Source of the DNA: Clitoria ternatea
Taxonomy: Eukaryota > Streptophyta > Magnoliopsida > Fabales > Fabaceae
Direction of reading: 5' to 3'
Assembly (NCBI GenBank): GCA_037962975.1
Contig: CM075673.1
Span: forward strand, 151,982,667 to 152,046,666
Length of the DNA stretch: 64,000 nucleotides
The position numbers and the translations under genes were made by a program. Below the pieces are notes generated by a model that saw nothing but the letters and a program-made list of their open reading frames with translations, did not search any database and was not told the DNA's origin. Of this stretch, positions 21,591-34,900 are shown piece by piece (the stretch's first letter is position 1; each line of letters opens with the position of its first letter).

Positions 21591-24500
21591 ATGGAACAAC
21601 AACAACACCGCCACGTCAGCATCACCGGAACTAATAATCTAGTGCTTCGCTGCCCCACCATGCGCGCCACCTTCGCCATCCCCTTCGCCCGCCTCATCTC
21701 CGCCGCCGACCGCCGCCGCCTCTTCGTCTCCGACTGCGCCGACCACCGATCGGACGACGATGAGGCCGACGCCACCGCCGCCGCTGACTGCGCTTACTCC
21801 AGGCCGGTGCTGGTTCTCGACATGGTCTGGAACCTCGCCTTCGTTGTGGTGGCCGCCGGCGTCCTCCTCTCCACGCTCCGGGAACGCCCTTGCACTCCTC
21901 TGAGACTCTGGCTCTGTGGCTACGCCTTCGAGTGCGTTGTTCACATGGCTTCCGTTTACTACGAGTACCGAAATCGTACTCGTGATTCCTTCTCCATCAC
22001 TCCCTATAGGTAACTCATTCTGTACTTCGCTGACGCTGATTTTTCAGTTCCTCTCTCAGCTAACTCAAACAATTGATTAGTTACTAACCTAACCTAATTT
22101 CTTTTTTATTTTCTGCATGTTATTATTATTAATTTTTTGGTTTTTTTAAGTAAGTTATTTTTTTTGGTTTGATAATACTCGTGGATTTTTATTTTTATTT
22201 TGTGTATTTACTCATTTGATTTGGTCTTAATTTCATTTTTTAAAATTAACATTTTGAGGGCGTGTGTGATTTTTGGCGGTCTCGCATTATTGTAAATGTT
22301 GCTGCTTGAGTGTTCAATCTTTGGTTGAGTAATTTGGTTATATGTGAATTATGATGAGGAGCTATGTGATGTTGTTAACAATTAGATATATGGTGATGTT
22401 GAATTGGTGGTGCAATGATATTGCTAGCGATGAATAATGATGATTATAATTGAAACTAGAGAGTCTGCTGAATTGTGTGTGTCTAAAGCCAGAGGACCCA
22501 AGGACCTAAGGGTCCTCTTAATCAGTGCCCTAACGTCATCGTTTAAGAAATTAAAAATGGAAATTTTTTATTAAAAAATTATGTTGAGATTGCTTAAAAA
22601 TCGGGGTGTGTGGGTATTAATAATGGTTTTTAATGAAACTTTCCATATTTTTCTTTAACCAGTACTCGTTAGCATTTTCCTTATACTAATGAGGAATTAG
22701 TTGCAGTCATGACTATAGACTATAGTAGTTATTGTTTTGTAAGATTGCTTGTGGAGTGTTATTGTATGTTGGATGGAGTGGAGCTGATTGTTGGTGAAGG
22801 TTAGTTGAAAATTTTTGGTAAATGGGTGAATAGGAAAGTGCATGGTTTACTTGAGACTGCATCTGAATTGGAAATTGAGGCTTGATCAACTCATAGTGAT
22901 GAACTAAATGTTTTATAACGAAGGGAATGTGGATAGCTTTTGCCGAGTGTCTGTTCCTTAGAAGATCCTTACCCCTTCAGTGTCTTTAGAATGATAATGG
23001 TTTTCTGTTGTTATGATGTGTGTTTTTCTTTCTATTCCTTTATATTGCAAGATAAAATGAATTCTCTTTTCACTCTATTCTTAATTTTTTTCAGCATTTT
23101 GAAGAAGTTAGAGCCTATGAACACAGTGGCATCATCTGTTTGGTGGGTGTTTGGATTCTATTGGATTGTTGTGGGTGGCCAAGCACTTTTGGATGATTCC
23201 CCGCGTCTCTATTGGTAAGTGAGAAGCTTAATTTGGATTCTACTTCTTTTACTTTTTTTTGTGAGACAAGGGGGGTGTGGCAGCCTGGGAGACCTCTGGC
23301 CTTCAAGGAAGGACTGCTCATTGCTCTTTTTTTTTTTAATTCTTTCTTGTTTGCTGTTTCTAAGTCTACTGAGGATTCTCCTCTGTTGTAAGAATTTGAG
23401 CTACCTTTGTTTGATAAATAATAGTCCATGAATCTCGGCGTCTATCATTATAATATAAGCTTTTGATTTACTTAAATTTGGGTATTGGGCCTAACTCAAT
23501 TCTAAAAGCTAGCTCATAGGATGATGATTACCCTCCACCTTATATACTTTTGATTGACCATATCTCTAGTCAATGTGGGACTTTTAACAGTTCTAAATTT
23601 ATCTATCTTTCTTTCAAATTCTAGCAGAAATGAGGCAAAGTTCTGCAAGATCCTACTTTTAGTTATTTCCAGTTCTCTCAAGATGGCCAGATGGCTTACA
23701 TCTGTCTTGCATGTCTTGTGTTTCCAACCTTGAAACTGGTTGATAAAATACAGTATCCCTATTTGATTAACTAAATAACTCTATTGATTGGTTTGACTCT
23801 TGGTTGGGACTAACAAGCTTTTTTATGTTGAAATTTAATATATAATTCTTACATTTGAAATTTGGAGTTACCCTCTTCTATCACATGGTGCGTGTGGGAG
23901 TCCTTTTGGAAAAGGCTCCCGTTTTCTTGTCTTAGAAAATTTTTGAACAAAAAGTAGGTGATTGTGGAGTTGTGATTACTGTGAATGTGTCAGACTAGAC
24001 CTGTTCAACCTGTATGCTTGGCTGTTTTATTGGAATTAGGCATCTTGTTGATACTGTTGCTTCAGACTTGGGCTTTGTTAAAATTGCTAAGCTCCAGCCA
24101 CAATAAATAAAAATACTAATCTACTAATATTTAACTAATTAACTACATGCTTTATCTTCTAACACAGTTCTTTAGTGCCATGTATTCAAACTATTTATTG
24201 GGTGTAGGGGATGCTCAATGATGTATTTGTCACAATCTTGCAGGTTAACAGTGGTCTTTCTAGCCTTTGACGTATTTTTTATTATCTTTTGCATTGGGAT
24301 GGCATGCATAGTGTTTTTTGCTCTCTTCTGCCTCATCCCAATAATAGCATTAGCTTATGCTATGAGAATCAGAGAAGGGGCATCAGATGAAGATATCAGA
24401 TCACTACCTAAGTATAGGTTTAGTCAGTCATATTCATTGGTGATGGTTGATGACAACAAGAAGCAACTTGTTAAAGAAAGAGTAGATTCATGTAGTAGTG

Positions 24501-25905
24501 GAAGCCATATGAGTAAACTTTCTCTCCATCCAGATGATTCTGTAAGTAGTACTGACCGTGTTTGCATATCTCCCATAGCCCCATCAGTAATTAGTCCATA
24601 CTAATATCATTTTGTTGTTTGTAAGATGTCTTTCCATTTCAAATTTCATTCCCTTTTGGTGCCTTGTTATATTTAAGTTATTATACTTGGTTCTATCCTT
24701 TTTTAATTACTCATTTTCACTACATTTATTCTTTGTCCAGTACATCGGAAATTGGAATTTTGATATAAGTTTCCTAGCTGCATCAATAATGTCTGGGGAC
24801 TGTGATCTTTGTTTGTCACTGGATACTGACGTCATTCTAGTGATGAATTCATAATACTGGATTTTAGATTGGAATTCAATGAATGGATAAAAAGAACAAT
24901 TGGTCCCTTTAATATCTGCCAATAAAATAAAATAATTAAATTCATCCATGAATAGATAGATATCCAACTCATGCATTATGCACTTTTATGGATAGATATC
25001 CAGCTTTTCCATCTAAAATTGTTATTGTTTTGAAAACTGTTGCCAACCTCTCTCCGTTCCCTCTACTAAAATCCACTGAAACTTAAGACAGAATTTGTGG
25101 AAGGCATAACTGATTTCAAATTCTTGGTAATGAGTTCTTCCAAATGGATTTCCTTGAGGATTTTGTCCCATTTGAGGTAAGTTTGGGTTGAGTTGTGCCA
25201 ATGTAGAAAAAACTTAATAAGGGGGGCAGTGGATAGAAGCTAGGAGGAAGTTACACATTTCTGATGGGGGGGTTTCCCCCATGATTGCCATATAAGCAAG
25301 GTGAGAGGTGGTCATTGAGTGGCTAGATGAAGTGGCCAATCCAAATGAAGTGGCCTTAGTAAATCCAGCTAATTAAAAACCAATACGCAAATGAATACAT
25401 TGGATTGGATTTATAGATGGTTAGACTAGATGGGTAATGGGTTGAAGAATCATATTGCCACCCTAGAAAGCATTCATTGTTGCTAGTGCTACTATTGATT
25501 TATTCATGATTCTTTCCTAAATGTGGTGTTTATTGATTTAGTATTCATCTGTAAGTAGTATCCTGCTTCATCTAGGTCGATCTTAGAATTTAAACTACCT
25601 TTTTCTTGGGAGTGAAAATTGAAGCGAACTTGTTAGTGTTACAACCTGAAAATTGCTTATCATTATTCTGTGCTGCTTTTCATACAATTGGAACATATCA
25701 TGAAACAAAAAAGAGAATTGAACTGCTTTTGATTATGTTGTAGGAATGCTGCATCTGCCTATGTCCATATGTTGATGGAGCAGAACTATATCGCCTTCAT
25801 TGTACCCACCATTTTCATTGTGGATGCATCAGCCGTTGGCTTCGGACAAAAGCGACTTGCCCGCTCTGTAAAGCTAATATCCTTAGAGGTGATACATTGG
25901 TTTGA
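21591..25905 (+). CDS. Multi-pass membrane RING-H2 E3 ubiquitin ligase (At1g12760/At4g11680-like)
   Basis: Four exons: 21591-22009, 23095-23214, 24244-24541 and 25744-25905. All introns are GT-AG and all phases close, giving 332 aa with stop TGA at 25903. Residues 1-70 are soluble and rich in Arg, Ala and Asp. Hydrophobic segments lie at about 72-93, 105-124, 151-171, 181-199 and 200-219. The cytosolic linker contains REGASDEDIRSLPKYRFS (223-240), typical of this plant family. A C-terminal RING-H2 domain (about 281-322) has C-x2-C, C-T-H-x2-H-x2-C and C-x2-C zinc ligands (CTHHFHCGC, CPLC). It should transfer ubiquitin from an E2 to membrane or membrane-proximal targets; the substrate is unknown. 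The start is the first ATG after the pyrimidine-rich leader. The length and exon layout match the family. No lesion was seen. Confidence 0.92.
25310..25466. mobile_element. Possible hAT-type end in RING gene intron 3
   Basis: On the minus strand, 25466 begins CTAGGGTGGCAATATG, resembling hAT termini of the TAGGGGTGGCAA type. It is followed by internal CCAATCCAATGTATTC words. No partner end or 8-bp duplication was found. Weak call. Confidence 0.3.
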
Positions 25906-28336
25906 CCTTTCTTCCAGATAAAGATTGGACGGCAATGAAGTGCATTAATACTCCATACTGACATGACACTGGAGACCCTAAATAGTTGATAATCTGCTGA
26001 CTAGTGTTGGTAAATAGTAAGTAGAAAAGAAAAGGAAATGCTCCACCCCTTCAGCATTTACTGGGTTCTAGTCTTAGGATTTCAGTTTCCTTAAAGCTCT
26101 TACGTCTTAGAGCTGAATGTTCTTAAGTATATGATGGGGTATGTAGATATCGTTGGCCCCCTTGAGAGGGTCACCAGAATTTGTATTTATGAGGGATATC
26201 ATAAAAACAATTTTTCTGTACAGAGATCTTTTTCTAGTAGTGTACTTACCCCACCTCTATTCGAGAATGACCCCTTGACTTACAGTTTGCATTTGGTCTT
26301 TGGAGTTTCATTATAGATGTTGTAACCATTTGATTGAGAGCTAGGTCAACCAAATCTACCATTAGTATAAGTCAACTGCCGAATTTTAATTCCAAATCAC
26401 CATACTGCATAATTGCTACATGATAGTTTGCGTTGAGCATAATGACAAAATGGCAGAGACAAACATGAAACATGCAAATGATCAAGGAATTATTAGGTTT
26501 TTGACAAATGTACTTATGGCTTGTTTGATTCTGAGTTTGAGTTTTTCAACTGTGATTATCCATAGGTTAGTTTTCAATCTGATGGTCAAATAGAATTTTA
26601 TTTTTATAACTGGTTATAAAACAAAAACTTATTTCAATGGAAAATCCAAAAGCAAAAGCAATGAAGGTAAAATTCGGTTTTCCTTATAATCACTTCAAAT
26701 CGTTTGATAAAGAAGAATATTGCTCATGAAAGGGAACAAAAGGCTGGCATCAGCAAACACAATTCATTCCTTCCGAATGAGACGACGGAATTTGGCCATT
26801 TCTTTATCGATTTCTTTGCAATATTTAACTAGCACATAACTTAGAGAACATATTCCCAAGTAATATAAAATACTGCTAAATGGGATCAAATATCAATAAA
26901 GAAATCCAATTAGACCAACCATTTTATCTATAAAAATTATGGCGGCTCCGATTCCAAAGCCAACCCCTGTTTCATTATTAGAACCAATTGGGAACTGCTA
27001 CATAACAATGCTTTTCCGTTGAGTACATTTTCCCCTGGGCTTCATCCACAAATATAATCAACTTGAGACTTCTAGAAAATAGGGGTATTGCAATGAGAAA
27101 ATGGAGGCTACGAACTAACAAAACTTTTGGTCATAAGCTAACGTTTGGAATACCATTATAGGATAGTGAAAGAGCCAAGCACTTTAGGATTGTGAAATAA
27201 TCCTGTGTCCTTTGTTCTGTAATGCAGTGCCACATAATACTTGTGTCTACCAATTGTCAACTGCATAGCTTAGAACACTTTCAACATGATCTTTTAGAAT
27301 TGGTTCCTTACTAATCAAGTAACATCTAGACATCACGTGGAGACGATAAAATGGCAGTAGCATCATCTCAAGAGTAATCTCATTCCATTCTTCAACTTCC
27401 TTCTTAAATAAAGGACAGAAATTGGTCTTACTAATTTCTTTTCATTAGATAACCGGTTAAAAACTAATTATAAGAAAGATTTATCTAACTTGTAACTTCA
27501 GATACATTAAGACATTAAAAAATAAAAAGTTTTCATTTAAAAACATCATTAATTCCCACCCACACTAACTAAACGATCTTCACACAAATTTGAATAAAAC
27601 AATTTTACTTTTGATTTTTTTTTCTGTACAAGATTACACAAGTTAAATAAATCCTTATATGAAAATCAGTGATCCTAAACTTTAAACCAGAGCGATACCA
27701 TACATGCCTTCCAAAGAGAAGACTTAGCTCAAGTTCTACATTTAAGTGATGGCACATGGATGGTAAATAACTTTAATTATATATCTCAGAATTTCTAACT
27801 AAATTTATACGTGCCATCATTTAATTAGAGAACTTGATAACAATGATGCAAAGAAGATGATACAAGCTTTTTTCACCCTGCAATTATATCTTCAAGACCT
27901 TCCACACTAAGCATCAACTATTCCAACATGTCTAACCAAAATACTACCTAAATATACAAAGTACCCAATTCAATTCATCTAAATTTGGTAGTTGGTGTGA
28001 ACATAAAGCTTCGGAAACACAATTCTAACCCTGCTCATCACATTTATTCCCTCTCCCCTATGCTATTCCAATTGAAGTAAAAAAAGCTACCCAATTCATC
28101 TATGACAATGATGGTGACATGGATTCCAAATCAAAAACCCTAATATTCAACCACATTGAGAACAACTACACAATAAACCCACATCCTTGAATAAAAATCA
28201 ACAAAACTGTCAAAATACACAATGCACTGTAGATAAAAAAACACAGCAATATAACAGGGACATTAAAATCAGAATCAAATATTAAACCTGCAAAAACCAT
28301 ATTGAATTTGAAATTGCAGTTATAATATTATGATGA
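25906..28336. other. Intergenic region between two convergent genes
   Basis: Includes the presumed 3' untranslated regions of the RING gene (left) and PSRP5 (right). The middle is AT-rich with no credible open frame. The segment at about 27515-27640 is similar to 20240-20370 inside the hAT-like element (both read AAGTTTTCATT, then AAACA(T/C)CATTAAT, then TTTTGATTTTTT), so part of this region is a dispersed repeat. Confidence 0.55.
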
Positions 28337-28902
28337 TCATACATTCTTCAACTTCTTCATCTTAGAAGGTGGCCATCTACCTTTCTTCCTCAACCTGCGT
28401 TTCCTAAGAAGCCTTTTCCTCCTCAACCTTATCTTCTTCGCAAGCTTCATCCTAAGCCTCTGCTCCTCCCTCTCCTTCAGCTTCGACTCCAAGGGAAGCT
28501 TCTCCACGGGGACACTAACGGCACCATCTTTTTCACTCTCCGATGGAGGAAGTGGCGGAGACCCACCTTCCTCCGGCGAACTCGCGGCGGTGGAGTCAGC
28601 GGCGGCGGCGCCAACAACCACCGTGTGTTTGTTCCTTAGAGGGGCAAAGGGTGTGGAGATTCGAACTCTGTTTGAAGGCTTGGCGAAGGAAACAATGTGA
28701 ACTCTTGAAACTGAAACTGAGAGAGTTGGAGAAAATCAAGAAGAGAGAATGGCAAAAAAAAATGTATATGGGAGAAATTGAGGGAAAATAAAAAAGAATG
28801 GAAATAAAAAGAGAGGATTTTGAGAGATGGGTACTTACGAAGAGGGGAAATGGAGGGAGAAGAATGGAGAATGATAGGATTGAAGGAGAGAAGAAGTGCC
28901 AT
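28337..28902 (-). CDS. PSRP5: Plastid-specific 50S ribosomal protein 5 (PSRP5, cL37)
   Basis: Exon 1 (28902-28839) begins MALLLSFNPIILHSSPSISP and ends at a GTAAGT donor. Exon 2 (28716-28337) follows a CAG acceptor, and the phase closes to give 147 aa. The first 45 or so residues are Ser-rich with few acidic residues, as in a chloroplast transit peptide. An acidic, Pro-rich stretch follows, then the conserved C-terminus KLPLESKLKEREEQRLRMKL, KKIRLRRKRLLRKRRLRKK and GRWPPSKMKKLKNV. This C-terminus matches the small basic PSRP5 of the chloroplast large ribosomal subunit, where it binds rRNA. The length matches the family (about 148 aa). A second CAG six bases downstream (28713-28711) is also in frame and would remove two residues. 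The gene lies downstream of ALADIN on the same strand. Confidence 0.93.
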
Positions 28903-30617
28903 TTTTGGTTTTTTGTTTCGTGAAATGAAATGAAGAAGAAGAGGATTGAAATTGGGTTTTGGATAAGCTACGCCATGTAATTGTAATGTGTGTGGTTACT
29001 TCACCCACACAGTGACACACTATATTTCTTTCTCACTCTATCCGGAAATTATTCATAAACTCTGTTGTTACTGTTCTCAGGTAAAATATTATTATTACTT
29101 ATTTTTGGCATGGGTAATATTGGGTAAAATAAGAAATAAACAAAAATGTATTAAAAATTAGTCTTACTTAGATATAAAATTACTCTATAAAAAGTTTAAA
29201 ATTAAATCAACATCTAAGAAATATTTTTTTGTTGGTTAGTATTAAACAATGTCATTAATTTTTTGTCAGTTAATTACTATCGTGACTAATGGATAAACAT
29301 CAGTATGGATATATATAATTTTTTTCTTAATTATAAATCTATCCCTTAGAAAAATTTAAAATTAGGATTAATCGGCTAAGAATTTTTTTAGGATTTAGTT
29401 CTTGAAATATTTTTATTATGATTAAGCTTTATCGTTAACTTTTCATCAATTAAACATTGATCTAGCATTGATACATGTAATTATTTAATTTTTAAAAAAT
29501 TGTCACTTAACTCATGTTAATCATCTTTATTTCCCCCTTTTTTAATACTCTTCTTTTTGTTTCCTAATGCATCTTTTTGTCATGTTTTCCTTCTTTTTCT
29601 GTTACTCTCGCCTTCCCCTTTTCCCCTTTACCTCCTGGTTTGTTTGGTAGATCCATTAACGTGACAAAGGCGATTCAAATATAGGTTAATTGCGGTGCCA
29701 CGATGGAATAAATGATAGCTAGTTTAGGCGTTATCAGGCTCAAAGTTGTGTCTGAAGTAGAAAGTTAACAACAGAACTTAAATGCTAAAAGAAATTCTTA
29801 GGAGTTTATCTTAATTTTAAACTTTTTATAGGCTAATTTTATATTTAAACTAAAAAAATACAAGTTCATTAACTACTTCAGCACTTAACTAAAAGAAAGT
29901 TGATGACAGAGTTTAATCCTAAAAAAAACATACTTCAATGACTAAATTCTAAAAAAAAAAGTCTTAAGAGTTTAACTTAATTTTAAACTTTTTTTACAGA
30001 TTAATTTTATATTTAAATTTAAAAATTATATTGGATTCATTGTAGAAACTTACATTAATTTTTGAGGGAATCAATAATGCAATTTCCAACCAACAAATAA
30101 AACCATGTATGTTGTCATCGAGTTTATTTTGGGCAGTTGAAGCAGATTCTCAAGTTCTGGGTAAGTGAAAAAGATGAGTGGAGCAGCTGAACGGTGGACA
30201 CATGTGAGGGACATCTCACATGTTAACTAAATTAGTCAAAAATACATGGAGAATTGTTTTCAAAACAGAACTCGTTCAGCCGGTCCAACCGGTTAAACCA
30301 TAAATCGGTTAGTTGACTGATTCGAGTCAATTCTTTAATATTATCGGTTCAACCATAGTTTAACCTTGATTTAATCACAGTTTACTTAAACCAGTGTCTT
30401 CACCGGTTCCATGACTGCTCCAATTCTAAAATTATTGGCCGAAACAACCTTATAATACAATGGACTTAACTAACTAAAAAGAAAAATAGAGATTTGACTA
30501 AAAACAAACTAAGAAAATGGATAGTAATTTAGCTTTATTTTTATTATTATAACATTCAAATTCTTATCGTGAAGTAGTTTATAATTTTTTAAAAAAATTT
30601 ACAGTTTTTAATATATA
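28903..30617. other. Spacer between PSRP5 and a MITE
   Basis: 28903-29050 is the PSRP5 leader/promoter side. Beyond it the sequence is AT-rich. 30250-30430 has repeated CCGGT(T/C)(C/A)AACC words (CAGCCGGTCCAACCGGTTAA and variants), also seen at about 33140-33330 in ALADIN intron 11. This is probably a small dispersed repeat. No gene seen. Confidence 0.5.
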
Positions 30618-30901
30618 CTACCTCCGGTTCCAAATATAAGCAAATATACCTAACTTTACACATATTAAGAATAGTAGTTGGAGGTAGTTATTTGCATTAA
30701 TGTTACCACATATTTGATTTAATTTTCTAAAATACCCTTAGTATCATTTATTACATAAAGAATTAGTGACCTTGGAAATATATATGATGAGGACATATTT
30801 GGTAAACAAGCATTTAATGACATTGGGAAAGTCTAATTTTGCTTATATTAAGGGACCAAAAAATTCCACTAAAATTTGCTTATATTTGGAACCGGAGGTA
30901 G
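30618..30901. mobile_element. Stowaway-type MITE (Tc1/mariner), 284 bp
   Basis: A perfect terminal inverted repeat of about 28 bp starts CTACCTCCGGTTCCAAATAT at 30618. It is mirrored at the right end, which finishes GGAACCGGAGGTAG at 30901. TA dinucleotides flank both ends (30616-30617 and 30902-30903), the Tc1/mariner target duplication. There is no coding capacity. The intact ends suggest a relatively young insertion. Confidence 0.92.
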
Positions 30902-31138
30902 TATCTTATTTGAACTCAGACTAAATAGGACTATTATGAGTGATGAATTTCTTTTAAATCGAGATGTAATGTAACAGTATATCCTAATTTTAAACTTGAG
31001 ACCACAGGCCAAGCTATAATAATTTCCTGTAAGTTAATCTACCCTATGGGTGTTCATAAATTGAAAATTGAAAAACTACAAGTCAATTTTTTTTTATACA
31101 ATTTGACTGGATATCAAAGCTATTTTCAACCGAATCCG

Positions 31139-31169
<31 letters not shown>

Positions 31170-31990
31170 CAACTTATCACACACACAGTAACTGTATATC
31201 CTAGATTTAGGCTTGAGACACCGCTGGCCAAGCTAGAAATTTTTTATGGAAAGATTAAAAATTGGAAAACTGTAAAACTTGAAACTTTTTTTATAGGGTC
31301 TAACTAGATATCAAATCTATGTCTAGAATCCAATTCGAGTGTGATGTTTGGAATCCATTGATAAAAAATTATCATCTAATTCAACAACTCAGATCTAACC
31401 ACATATCATCGTTAGAATACCAATCAAAATTAATACTCTTCAATAACTTTGATAAAAAAAATAGACATTTAAAAATATTTCAAAACTTCAAGGATTAGAC
31501 AAAAAATAAACTTAGAAAATTTTAACCAGCAATTACTTGAATATAAAAACTACAAAATTAATATAGTTTAATCTTTACCATCCATATTAAAACTTAATAA
31601 CTAATTTATTTTAAAAAAAATTAAGGAGCAGAATGATAGTAGTTGAGTGACCAATAAAAAATGGTACTAACTTGATAAATTCCAACGGAATGTAATGCAT
31701 TCTTTATGCTTATGACACAAGCCCATTACCGAACTTAATTTACATTTTAGTGAGCTGCATAGGCCGTTTACCTAATGTGGCTCATACATTTGAAATTGAG
31801 TTATCAACTGAGTAGCAAAACAAATACATCGTTAGCAATTTCTCCATGGCCAATATTTCAAATACACACAAGACAATGGCATTTTCAAGGGGGAAACCAT
31901 AAAGTAATCCCAAAGCATTTGAAAAAAATGACGCCAACATTAAAGTCAGCTTGCTTAAACCGGTATACAACCAACAAAATTGCAGCCTCA
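30902..31990. other. Spacer downstream of ALADIN with a diverged duplication
   Basis: Two diverged direct copies occur at about 30972-31140 and 31181-31345. Both read GTATATCCTA, then TTGAGAC and GGCCAAGCTA, then AAAATTG and TATCAAA(G/T)CTA. They are separated by a (TA)n tract. The right part (about 31640-31990) is the likely ALADIN 3' untranslated region. No other gene seen. Confidence 0.6.
31140..31166. repeat. (TA)n microsatellite
   Basis: About 13 uninterrupted AT dinucleotides between the two diverged duplicate segments. Confidence 0.95.
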
Positions 31991-34900
31991 TTATGGAAGC
32001 ATGTGAGATCGAAATAACAGGGGGTAAGTGCAACAAAACCCACTGCTCCAGCACTGCAGAATAAAAATATAACATAATACAGGGCTTCAAATGTGTGCTG
32101 CAGCAAGAACCAATGCCAAAATAGAACATCTAAAACATTATCTATGAAAAAACTCTAATAGTTCGATTGGATGTTCTTTTCTTCTTTTTGTACTCTCAGG
32201 GCGAGAGGAAAATGCAGATAGAATGACATTTAAAATTAAATAAACTAATAAATGTCTATCACTGGCATTGGCATATCTCTATCATTGATAACTTTTTTAA
32301 AAAGATAAAAGATTTAGAAGTGAAACTTAACACAGACTTACCACAGAAAGCAGCGGCCCCTGCTTAAATTTCCCGTGAAATGAAAATGAGATTGGCTTTG
32401 GATCGTCTCCAGGCCCTCTTATAAATCCACTAAACATATGGGGAAAAAACGTCAAACAAGTAATATCTTCAAAAATCTTTGCCAAAGCATAGAATGTTGG
32501 ATGTAAAAATAAATAAATAAACTGGAAATAAAACAGACAAGTAAATCGACCATTTTCAACAATTAACTCACATTAATGATGTAGATATAAGAGGAGTCCT
32601 CCTTGTATCATATATGGCGATCAAACCACTGTACATATCATCACCACCTTTAAAAGACACAGCCAATCGTTCCCCTGAATTATCCCATGCTACCTTTTCA
32701 ATTCCCTGACTGAACAAAATAATATACCCAATAACCAAATAGTTTCTGACAAGCAAACATGATAATCGTGTAAAGCAGATCCAAAGACTTTGCCGGATGA
32801 AAAGAATACAACACAGGTGTCTGATGAATAATTTCTGTAATCACATTGGAGAAATGACACAATTCCAGTACTCATTCCTCTCCATAACATAATTCCCATA
32901 CTCATTTGAAGACCAGGAAAGGCAGGTGAAGATCCTAATAAAAAACCTAGCACCAAAAACCTAAGTGTGTTCATAAAGGCTGAGGAGGGGGAAAAAAGAA
33001 AACTAAAAAGAAAAAATTAGAAAGAAATGAATTCCTTGAGCCAATTTAATGTAGTAGTGTAGGTCATTCAGTGCATGACTACAGGAGATTCCCAGTGTAA
33101 GATCAAAGGGAGGGAAGATGTACAGAATGTTATTGAACTCAGCTCAGTCCGGCCGGTCTGACCAAGAATTGGTAGTATGACCAAGCAGAGTCTGCTATCA
33201 GACCAGATATATCTAAAATCTGGTCAACCGACTTGTTGAACCGTTGATCCATCTCATTGAACCACTGATCCCGACTGCTTAAACCGATGACCCATCCAAT
33301 TCAACAAGTTAACTATGTTAACTAAATTGAATTTTTTTAATTTTTGATATATAAGTCAACAGATTCAATCAATGAATCACTAATTTGACCAAAACCCATT
33401 GACCTAGTGCCCTAACTGAGTCAATGATCAGTCTGACTCTATTAACATTGGACATATGCACTCTTGATCACACAAAGCAAAGAGGCTGTTTCCATGATTT
33501 GAGCCTGGGTAGCAAAATGGAGGCTGACCCCATAAGCCAATTTAATTTATGGCAGTGAAAAAAGCTTTCAGCCAATCACATTTCAGAGCCAGAGAGCATG
33601 GGTAACTTACGGTCCATCACAGAAGAACATCCATGGATTCCTCAGTAAATATGAAGGCTGGAAATACAATGTCAGGGGTCTTCAACCAGAACATTCCATA
33701 ATTGAAATCATAGTTTTGTGGAGCAATACTTGTTAGTGTTTGATTCCCTCAAAGGAAAATCTTAGCACAAGGTCAATCAATATAGATAAAGTACCTAGAC
33801 GCCACTCTAAATAGCCAACCATGTCACTTTTTCCTGCTTTTACCAAAAATGAAGTCAAAAATCAAACGAAGACTTCATTAACTTAAATTTGCCCAAGAAA
33901 TCCAAAACCAGTCCCATGCACTTGCATAATACAAAATCAAAAACCTAGATCAACAACCCCACGTAATTCAAGCATCACAAAAATCAGAAAAATGAAAAAT
34001 GAAACAACCAGTTACTGAACACTCTTCCAATCCTAAGAACTGGTTTCTGAAGGATTTAAAATACTGACAAGACTTTGGATCACAACCATTCAAAGAATTA
34101 TTGAACATGAAACATAATAAACTCATCTCTACCTGCCAGACAATGATAATATCTCTGGCAAATCAACAGGTAACAAATGTGCATCTGGAAAGTCAACAAT
34201 GAGCAATTATCAATATATTATATTTTCAGGGTAAAAGTTACAAAAAATTTAAAAATTAGAAACCAAGAATGTTACATCCACATATTCATAGTGAATGGAA
34301 CAACAGTTATAGAAGTATGAATTGAGGATAGAACTTGCACATCAGACAGACTCATAAGAATAACCATCTCAACTTCATTGAATGCTTTTGTTCAGTTAGC
34401 AGAACAAGATTGTGTGCAAACTCTTGAATATCCTTGCAAAAGATTTTCCCGCAACTTCCTGACTGGGCCCTTTCAGTGGTAGACCATGAACCAATTAAAC
34501 CCCCCTTCATTCGTTGAGGATGATACTCTATTATAATATATTTTACTGTGTTTGACTCTATACGTGATATGCCAAATGTAATACACATTTTCATATTAAT
34601 AAACCCATGTCTCAACTATCAACAATCCACTAATAAAGTTTTCCTAGTCACGCGTTACATATTGTTCACAAAGTATAGGGCATGAGTTTTTTCATGGTCA
34701 CAGTATTTAGCATGGAGGTTTTGGGCCATCATCATATTTGGGAAATACAATTAACATTGTTCCATTCCATGTCAATCACCCATTCCCTTTTCCATCCAAC
34801 TCACCAAAATTTATTATGGTAAAAGAGTGGTACCATTCATCATGGCCTTTTCTGTTGCCCTTTCCATGGTAAGTGTTTACTGTAAATCGACTTGTTAGGT

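Noticed and set aside
31775..32129. Open frames overlapping the last ALADIN exon on both strands
   Set aside because: Shadows of the exon CWSSGFCCTYPLLFRSH and its 3' untranslated region. The exon model closes in frame and ends at 31991.
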